Source of the DNA: Nannocystis sp. | GTDB lineage: Bacteria; Myxococcota_A; Polyangia; Nannocystales; Nannocystaceae | Reading direction: 5' to 3' | NCBI GenBank assembly: GCA_016712315.1 | Contig: JADJRG010000029.1 | Location: 62,001-126,000 of the forward strand | DNA length: 64,000 bases | Part shown: one piece after another, positions 58,609-64,000 of the stretch | How the letters are laid out: each line of letters starts with the position of its first letter | Position numbering within the stretch: position 1 is the first letter of the stretch | The notes under the pieces: generated by a model | What the model saw: the letters and a program-made list of their open reading frames with translations, nothing else | Database searches by the model: none | What the model was told of the DNA's origin: nothing | Position numbers and translations under genes: made by a program

Positions 58609-59816
58609 TGTGGGTCGACTGGTTCCTCGCGTTGCGGATCCTCCGTGACGCGCGCATGCAGAGCCTGCTGATCATCGCGGGCGTGGCCATGGGCGTGACC
58701 GTGATGGTGTTCCTGTCGTCGCTCATCACTGGGCTGCAGGTGAGCCTGCTCGACAAGACCCTCGGCGCCCAAGCCCACGTCATTATCAGGCCCGCGGAGG
58801 AGCGCGCGCGGCCTCTGCTCGGCGATCAGGTCGTGCGCCGGATCGAGACCAGCGCCCAGCGCACGCGCTCGATCGACGGCTGGCAGCAGCTGATCGTCGC
58901 GCTCGACGACGACGCCGAGATCGTGGCCGTCTCCCCCAGCGCCACCGCCCCGGTCTTCGCCGTCCGCGGCAACGGCACCGAGGCGGTGGTGGTCAAGGGC
59001 ATCGCGCCCGAGCGGTTCGCGCGCGTCATCGCCATCCGCGACCGCATGCAGCGGGGCGAGCTCTCGGTCACGGACCGCGGCGCGGTGATCGGGGTCGGCC
59101 TCGCGGCGAAGCTCGGCATCGACGTCGGCGACCGGCTGCGCCTGCAGGCCGCTGACGGCACCAGCGAGCTGTTCGACGTGCGCGGGCTCTTCGACGTCGG
59201 CAACCGCGCAGCCAATGACGTGTGGGTGCTGGTCTCGCTGCGCAACGCCCAGACGCTGCTCGACCTGACCGGCGGGGTGTCCGTGATCGAGCTGCGCACG
59301 CAGGACCTGTTCACCGCCGAGGCCCTCGCCGCCCGCCTGCGCGGACGCAGCGACCTGGAGATCGAGAGCTGGATGGCCGCCAACGCCGAGCTGCTGGTCG
59401 CCCTGCGCTCGCAGGCGTCCTCGAGCAGCGTGATCCAGGTCTTTGTGATCCTCGCCGTAGCGATCGGCATCGCCAGCGTGCTGGTCGTCTCGGTCACTCA
59501 GCGCTCGCGTGAGATCGGGATCTTGCGCGCCATGGGCACCACGCGCGGCCGTATCATGCGGATCTTCCTGATCCAGGGCGGACTGGTCGGCGTCGGCGGC
59601 TCGCTGCTCGGCTCCGGCCTCGGCGCCGCGCTGGCGATCGTCTTCCGTCACGCCGTCACCGACGCCAGGGGCGAGCCGCTGCTGCCCGTCGTGCTCGACG
59701 CGCCGCTGTTCCTGTTCGCGGCCGCTGTGGCGACCGCGACCGGCCTGCTGGCGGCGCTGATGCCGGCCCGTCGCGCGGCCAAACTCGACCCCGTGACGGC
59801 GATCCGCAATGCCTGA
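58608..59816 (+). CDS. ABC transporter permease (MacB/LolC-E type)
   Basis: A 402-aa protein: a first membrane helix (~15-40), a long periplasmic domain (~45-270), then three helices (VIQVFVILAVAIGIASVLVVSV, GGLVGVGGSLLGSGLGAALAIVF, FLFAAAVATATGLLAALMPARRAAKLDPVTAIRNA). EIGILRAMGTTRGRIMRIFLIQGG is the FtsX-family motif. It moves lipoproteins, peptides or toxic compounds outward. Overlaps the ATPase start. Confidence 0.9.
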   Translation: MWVDWFLALRILRDARMQSLLIIAGVAMGVTVMVFLSSLITGLQVSLLDKTLGAQAHVIIRPAEERARPLLGDQVVRRIETSAQRTRSIDGWQQLIVALDDDAEIVAVSPSATAPVFAVRGNGTEAVVVKGIAPERFARVIAIRDRMQRGELSVTDRGAVIGVGLAAKLGIDVGDRLRLQAADGTSELFDVRGLFDVGNRAANDVWVLVSLRNAQTLLDLTGGVSVIELRTQDLFTAEALAARLRGRSDLEIESWMAANAELLVALRSQASSSSVIQVFVILAVAIGIASVLVVSVTQRSREIGILRAMGTTRGRIMRIFLIQGGLVGVGGSLLGSGLGAALAIVFRHAVTDARGEPLLPVVLDAPLFLFAAAVATATGLLAALMPARRAAKLDPVTAIRNA

Positions 59817-60512
59817 TCCGGTCCTCGAGCTGCGTGGGGTCATCAAGGAGTTCGGCGACGCGGTCGTGACCCGCGTGCTGCACGGCATCGATCTGCGCGT
59901 GATGCCAGGTGAGTTCGCCGCCCTGATCGGACCCTCAGGCTCCGGCAAGAGCACCCTGCTCAACCTCGTGGGTCTGCTCGATCGCCCGACCTCAGGCGAA
60001 GTGCGGGTCCAGGGCGAGCGCACCGACGCGCTCGCAGACGACGAGCGCACCGCCCTGCGCGCGCGTTGCCTCGGCTTCGTGTTTCAATTCACCACTTGAT
60101 CGGCGCGCTCTCCGTCGTCGAGAACGTCATGATGGCGCTCGCGTCCGACCAGCCGCGCCTGACCCGCGAGATGCGGCAGCGCAGCGCCGAAGCCTTAGCC
60201 GCGGTCGGCCTCGGCGATCGCGTCGACGCCGATCCGCGGCGCCTATCGGGCGGGCAGCAGCAGCGCGTCGCTATCGCGCGGGCCCTGGTCCGTCGGCCGC
60301 CGCTCGTGCTGGCCGATGAGCCGACGGGTAATCTCGACACCAAGACCTCCGACGAGATCTTCACGCTCATGCGCAAGGTCAACGCGGAGCAGGGCATCGC
60401 GTTCCTGATCGTCACCCACGATCTACGGATCGCGAGCCGCTGCGACCGCATCGTCGAGCTCGTCGACGGCCGCATCGTCTATGACGGACCGCCGACCGGC
60501 GAGGCCGGCTGA
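59809..60512 (+). pseudogene. ABC transporter ATPase (LolD/MacB type), one frameshift
   Basis: Walker A GPSGSGKSTLLN, LSGGQQQRVAIARALV (signature), PLVLADEPTGNLDTKTSDEIF (Walker B), VTHDLRIASRCDRIVEL. The frame breaks at LGFVFQF: one C is missing in TTC(C)ACCAC (~60089), so it reads FTT-stop and resumes as HHLIGALSVVENVMMAL. This is the Q-loop, so if the loss is real the protein is inactive. All other motifs are intact, and the error is of the kind seen elsewhere in the assembly. Confidence 0.85.
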
Positions 60513-60543
60513 AGTGCGAGCGCGAAAGGCGACGTCCAAGAGG

Positions 60544-60730
60544 CCCGGCGCGCTTTCAAAACCAGCACCTGCGGCCCCGTACGCCGATCCCAGGGCTGCT
60601 GACGGCCGGCAGCGACGTCGCGACGGTGGGGGTGATCGGGGCGATGATGGGGGGCGTGCTGGCGGCCGCGGCGGCGGAGCCCGGCGAGATGTTGTCGATG
60701 ATCCGAGCGCTCGCTTGAGCGGGCGCGCTC
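60544..60730 (+). repeat. 187-bp direct repeat, copy B
   Basis: Second copy of the oxidoreductase 3' end, 31 bp after the ATPase stop. It restores the sequence that would have preceded the gene at 60751 before the efflux module was inserted. It encodes no separate gene. Confidence 0.9.
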
Positions 60731-60750
60731 AGGTCGGGTAAGGTCGCCGT

Positions 60751-61887
60751 GTGCTTTTTCGCGCTCGACCGCCGCTGAGTCTTATTCGCCTCTGGACCGT
60801 CGCTGGGGCGCTGGTGGGGTGCGGGGCCGGTGAGGGGCGGTCCGGTGAGGTGGGCGCGGCGGCGGTCGCGGCGGCGGGCTTGGCGGCGCCGGGCCGCTTG
60901 ATCTACCTGGCGGAGGGCGCGGAGACGGTCGAGATCCGGACGATCTTGCCTTCAGGACAGGGCTCAAAGGCGCTGCTGGCGGGGGCGATGCGCCGCGAGG
61001 GGCCGTCGATCTTCCCCGGGCCGGTGTCGCCGGACGGGGCGCACTTGGTGGTGATCGAGGCGGACGACTCGGTGGCGGGGCACCTGGAGGTGATCGAGAT
61101 CCGGCCGCTGACGGCGGAGGGGCTGGGCGCGCCGCGGTGGCGATCCGATGTGGCGCCGCAGGTGCGAAACCCGAGCTGGGCGCCGGACGGGCGCTCTCTG
61201 GCGTTTGAGGCGTCTTTTGAGAGCTTTCGGGATCTGTACCTGGTGGATCTGGAGGCGGACGGAGGGAGCTCGCTGCACCGCGTCACCGATCACGCGGCGG
61301 GGAACTATGAGCCGTCGTGGTCGCCGGATGGGCGGGAGATCGCGTTCACGTCGAGCCGCGACGGGGACCCTGAGATCTATGTGGTCGGGCGTGACGGGGG
61401 GGAGGCGCGGCGAATTACGGCCTCGCCAGGGGATGACTACGCGCCGAGCTGGTCGCCCGAGGGCTCGCTGATCGCGTTCATCAGCGGGCGTGAGGGGGTG
61501 GAGCGGATCTACGGCTGTCATCCTGACGGCTCGCAGCTCCGGCGGCTGAGCGCGGATGCGGCGGCGTCTGGACCAGGCTGGAGCGCAGACGAGGCGGAGC
61601 CGGCGTGGTCGCCGGACGGGCGATGGCTGGCGTTCAGCGCGCGTACAGGGGCGCAGCGGGCGGGGCTGCGCGTGGCCCTGGTGGCGGACGGGGCGACGCG
61701 GGCGCTGACCTCAGGGACAGCGAGCGATCGCGCGCCGGTGTGGTCGCCGGACGGATCGTTCGTCGCGTTCACCTCGGATCGGAGCGGCGACCCCGAGCTC
61801 TACGGGATCGCGATCGCTGACGGTGAGGCGGTGCGCCTGACCGATCGGCCAGGCGCGGATTGGCTGGCCCGCTGGGCGCCGCGCTGA
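60751..61887 (+). CDS. TolB-like beta-propeller lipoprotein
   Basis: A 378-aa protein from a GTG start with a lipoprotein signal (WTVAGALVGC). Repeated PD40/WD40-like units: PSWAPDGRSLAFEASF, PSWSPDGREIAFTSSRDGDPEIYVV, PSWSPEGSLIAFISGREG, PAWSPDGRWLAFSA, PVWSPDGSFVAFTSDRSGDPELYGI. This is the TolB-type six-bladed propeller. TolB works in the Tol-Pal envelope system, but no other tol genes are nearby, so a surface-binding role is equally likely. Confidence 0.85.
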   Translation: MLFRARPPLSLIRLWTVAGALVGCGAGEGRSGEVGAAAVAAAGLAAPGRLIYLAEGAETVEIRTILPSGQGSKALLAGAMRREGPSIFPGPVSPDGAHLVVIEADDSVAGHLEVIEIRPLTAEGLGAPRWRSDVAPQVRNPSWAPDGRSLAFEASFESFRDLYLVDLEADGGSSLHRVTDHAAGNYEPSWSPDGREIAFTSSRDGDPEIYVVGRDGGEARRITASPGDDYAPSWSPEGSLIAFISGREGVERIYGCHPDGSQLRRLSADAAASGPGWSADEAEPAWSPDGRWLAFSARTGAQRAGLRVALVADGATRALTSGTASDRAPVWSPDGSFVAFTSDRSGDPELYGIAIADGEAVRLTDRPGADWLARWAPR

Positions 61888-61930
61888 GGCTCGTCTGACC
61901 TCTAGGACAGGCGATCCCCGCGGGCGCGGC

Positions 61931-64000
61931 TCAGGCGGGCATCGGGCAGAAGGCGGCGTCGACGCCGTCGGTGTTGTTGTCCTCGTCGCACTCGGCGACG
62001 TCGCCGCCGCCCTCGCTGGCCTTATCGACCTCGACGAAGTAGTCGGTCGGCGCGACGGGGGCGTCGATCACCAGCGAGATCTTGGTCGAGCCGCCGGGCA
62101 GCAGCGCCTTGTCGGTGACGAGGGTGCCGAGCAGCTTGCCGCTCGCGTCCTTGCCCTCGTAGAAGGAGACCTCGACGCCGGCGGGTACGCCGAGGGCGCC
62201 CTTGTTGTAGACGGTGGCGCGCAGCTCGAGCTTGGCGAAGCAGCCGTCGAGGCCGATCGCGAGGTCGACGGTGAGGTCAGGGGCGTTGAACACGCCCTCG
62301 CCTTGGCTGTTCTGGCGGTAGTTGTTGAGGCCAGGGGTGGTCCAGTTGTCGGTCTCTTTCTCGGGGACGTTGCCCTGCGCGGTCGCGTTGGTGACGTGGT
62401 AGGTGTGCTGGGTCCAGACCCTGCGGGTGGGCACCCAGGCGTCGTTGGCGTCGCCGTAGACGTAGAGGCCGCGGCGGGTCTGGTAGTTGGGGATGCCGCC
62501 GCAGGGGTTGGCGGGGTTGTTGGCGACGACGAGGATCTCGGAGTTGCCGTCGCCGTCGACGTCGACGACCAGCGGGTACTCGTGGATCGTCCCGGTAGAG
62601 TTGGGGATCTGGAGCTGCACGGTGCCGTCCGTGCCGGAGTAGATCCGCATGTAGCACTCGTCGGCGTAGACGACCTCGGCGGCGCCGTCGCCCTGGAAGT
62701 CGAAGACGGAGGAGCCGGTGGCGTTGGAGGACTGATCTTGGGTGGCCTTGAACCACTTGACGAAGATCGCGCCGCTGGCCGGGTTGGGATCGGCGTTGGG
62801 CTTGACGATCTGCTCGCCCGCGCGGTTGAAGTCATAGACGGCGTAGGCGCTGGCGCCGGCGATGCCGACCTCAGGGCGGCCGTCGCCGTCGAAGTCGGCG
62901 ACGGTGGGCGGGCCGCCGAGGCCGGCGCCGCGCACGGGGATCGCCGGGGTGCGGGCGGCGTCGTTGTTCTGGCAGGCGACGCCGCTGGGATCGATGCCGC
63001 ACCAGAGCTTGCCAGTCGCGCCCTCGAGCACCCGCACGGTGTTGCTGGCGGCGAGGATCACCTCGGGGGTGCCGTTGCTGTCGAGGTCGGCGATCGCCGG
63101 CCAACCATCGTTGCCGGCGGCGATCCAGAATTGGGTGAGGGTGACCTGCGGGGCGTTGTTGACGACCTTCCAGTCGACCTTCCAGGCGTGGCGGCCCGAG
63201 ACGATCTCAGGATAGTTGTCGCCGTCGAGATCGACGGCGGCCGAGATGCCGCCGGGGTAGCTGACAGGCGAGCCGAAGCTGCCGCCAGCGCCGCCTTGAT
63301 CCCAGACGCCGAGGCCGTCGTTGTCGATGACGGCGGCGCCGAAGATGATCTCAGCCTCGGGATCGTTGTCGAGGTTGACCAGCGTCGCGGCGCCGTTGTT
63401 GACGGGGGTGGTGAAGGGCTGGTTGTTGGCGGTGCGTGAGGCCCAGAGGAATTTTCCGGTGTGGTCGACCGCGTAGATCCGCGAGCGGCCGCCGGCGGGG
63501 CGACCGGCGTAGACGACGTCGGGCAGGCCGTCGCCGTTGACGTCGCCCACGGCGATGGTCGAGCGGCCGTGCGAGCCGAATTTGTTCATCGCCGGGTTGT
63601 GGTCGACGCGCCAGATCTCGGCGCCGGTGACGCCGTTGAGGGCGATGATGTGGCCGCCCTCCCACGAGAGGCTGTCCTTCTGGGTGGCGTTGACGACCAC
63701 CTCGGGGAAGCCGTCGCCGTCGAGATCGGTGACGACTGGGATCGAGATGATGTGCTCGAGGTCGTACTTCCACTCGAGCACGGCGTCGAGCTTGTCGAAG
63801 TCGGGGACCAGCTCGCAGGTGAGCGGATCAGGCTGCGGGAGGCACTTTTGCAGGGTCTGCTCGCAGTACTCGCCGGGGTCGCAGTCGTAGGAGTCGACGC
63901 AGGGGGCGCCCGGGGCGACGCAGGCGTTGCCCGAGCAGACTTGGCCGTCGTCGCAGCAGATCTCGAGCATGGGGCCGCAGCGGATCTGGCTGGCACACTC
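61931..64000 (-). CDS. FG-GAP/VCBS-repeat surface protein (partial, 5' end off the window)
   Basis: At least 689 residues; the frame stays open to the window edge upstream of the first ATG (63970) with ...ECASQIRCGP before it. Cys-rich start (CCDDGQVCSGNACVAPGAPCVDSYDCDPGEYC), then repeated Ca-loop-like units D.DGDG.PE(V/I)V (DLDGDGFPEVVV, DVNGDGLPDVV, DLDGDNYPEIV, DFDGDGRPEVG, DVDGDGNSEILVV), typical of FG-GAP/VCBS integrin-like propellers. A C-terminal CARDB-like domain follows (APDLTVDLAIGLDGCFAKLELRATVYNKGALGVPAGVEVSFYEG). A secreted surface protein. Confidence 0.88.
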   Translation of the reverse strand, partial: ECASQIRCGPMLEICCDDGQVCSGNACVAPGAPCVDSYDCDPGEYCEQTLQKCLPQPDPLTCELVPDFDKLDAVLEWKYDLEHIISIPVVTDLDGDGFPEVVVNATQKDSLSWEGGHIIALNGVTGAEIWRVDHNPAMNKFGSHGRSTIAVGDVNGDGLPDVVYAGRPAGGRSRIYAVDHTGKFLWASRTANNQPFTTPVNNGAATLVNLDNDPEAEIIFGAAVIDNDGLGVWDQGGAGGSFGSPVSYPGGISAAVDLDGDNYPEIVSGRHAWKVDWKVVNNAPQVTLTQFWIAAGNDGWPAIADLDSNGTPEVILAASNTVRVLEGATGKLWCGIDPSGVACQNNDAARTPAIPVRGAGLGGPPTVADFDGDGRPEVGIAGASAYAVYDFNRAGEQIVKPNADPNPASGAIFVKWFKATQDQSSNATGSSVFDFQGDGAAEVVYADECYMRIYSGTDGTVQLQIPNSTGTIHEYPLVVDVDGDGNSEILVVANNPANPCGGIPNYQTRRGLYVYGDANDAWVPTRRVWTQHTYHVTNATAQGNVPEKETDNWTTPGLNNYRQNSQGEGVFNAPDLTVDLAIGLDGCFAKLELRATVYNKGALGVPAGVEVSFYEGKDASGKLLGTLVTDKALLPGGSTKISLVIDAPVAPTDYFVEVDKASEGGGDVAECDEDNNTDGVDAAFCPMPA

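Overview
The window looks like a high-GC genome from the Myxococcota, most likely a Nannocystaceae-type myxobacterium. The support is the many secreted lipoproteins with Ser/Thr/Gly-rich linkers, Cys-rich DUF4215-type repeats (CGDG...ECDDG), C-terminal 'Cys...hydrophobic helix...RRRR' sorting tails of MYXO-CTERM type, a Ser/Thr kinase with a transmembrane helix and PEGA-like end, an IgGFc-binding-like adhesin and an FG-GAP/VCBS-type surface protein. No rRNA, tRNA or CRISPR array was seen.

The main structural result is that bases ~500-29448 form a ~28.9-kb integrated island inside one lipoprotein gene. The N-terminal half of that gene reads on the minus strand from 30014 to 29442, and its C-terminal half continues, in frame and in the expected place, from 492 down to base 1. 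A 7-base GATCTTG sits at both junctions. A tyrosine integrase with an N-terminal excisionase-like helix-turn-helix ends 29 bp from the right junction, and near-identical tandem TTTGGCRACGC repeats lie inside both ends.

Inside the island, from left to right: two divergent copies of a two-gene cassette (Cys-rich sorted surface protein plus barrel-like protein) around a small acidic protein; a beta-helix lipoprotein gene broken by an insertion and frameshifts; two almost identical 3258-bp three-gene transposons (DUF6431-like zinc protein, DDE transposase, AAA ATPase) at 5791-9048 and 23965-27222; an ISL3 element; a divergent sterol-desaturase/TetR pair; a Kazal-domain sorted protein followed by a propeller lipoprotein; a secreted ferritin-like protein; a JmjC/cupin protein with a Ser/Thr-rich lipoprotein; a histone H1-like protein; a DUF202 protein; an AraC regulator; and several decayed genes (redoxin, WxWC-repeat protein, small Cys-rich lipoprotein, possible hemerythrin). 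The island is thus a mix of intact cargo and gene debris.

Right of the island (30-64 kb) the gene content looks chromosomal: surface lipoproteins, a PEGA-type Ser/Thr kinase, a three-gene HD / nucleotidyltransferase / HAD operon, an EVE protein, ferrochelatase (hemH), a phosphopantetheinyl transferase, an AGCS amino-acid symporter with an unusual insert, DciA/DUF721, a PilZ protein, a polyprenol-phosphate mannosyltransferase-like enzyme, a class IV aminotransferase, and a compact operon (51.3-57.2 kb) of an unrecognised 796-aa protein, a 179-aa protein, a TPR-like protein, a DHH-like protein and a CrtI/RetSat-like oxidoreductase. A MacA/MacB/LolD-type efflux module (57.4-60.5 kb) is bracketed by 187-bp direct repeats made of the 3' end of the oxidoreductase gene, which suggests it was inserted as a unit.

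Many broken frames differ from the intact frame by a single base in a C run, so some 'pseudogenes' may be assembly errors. This is stated where it applies.
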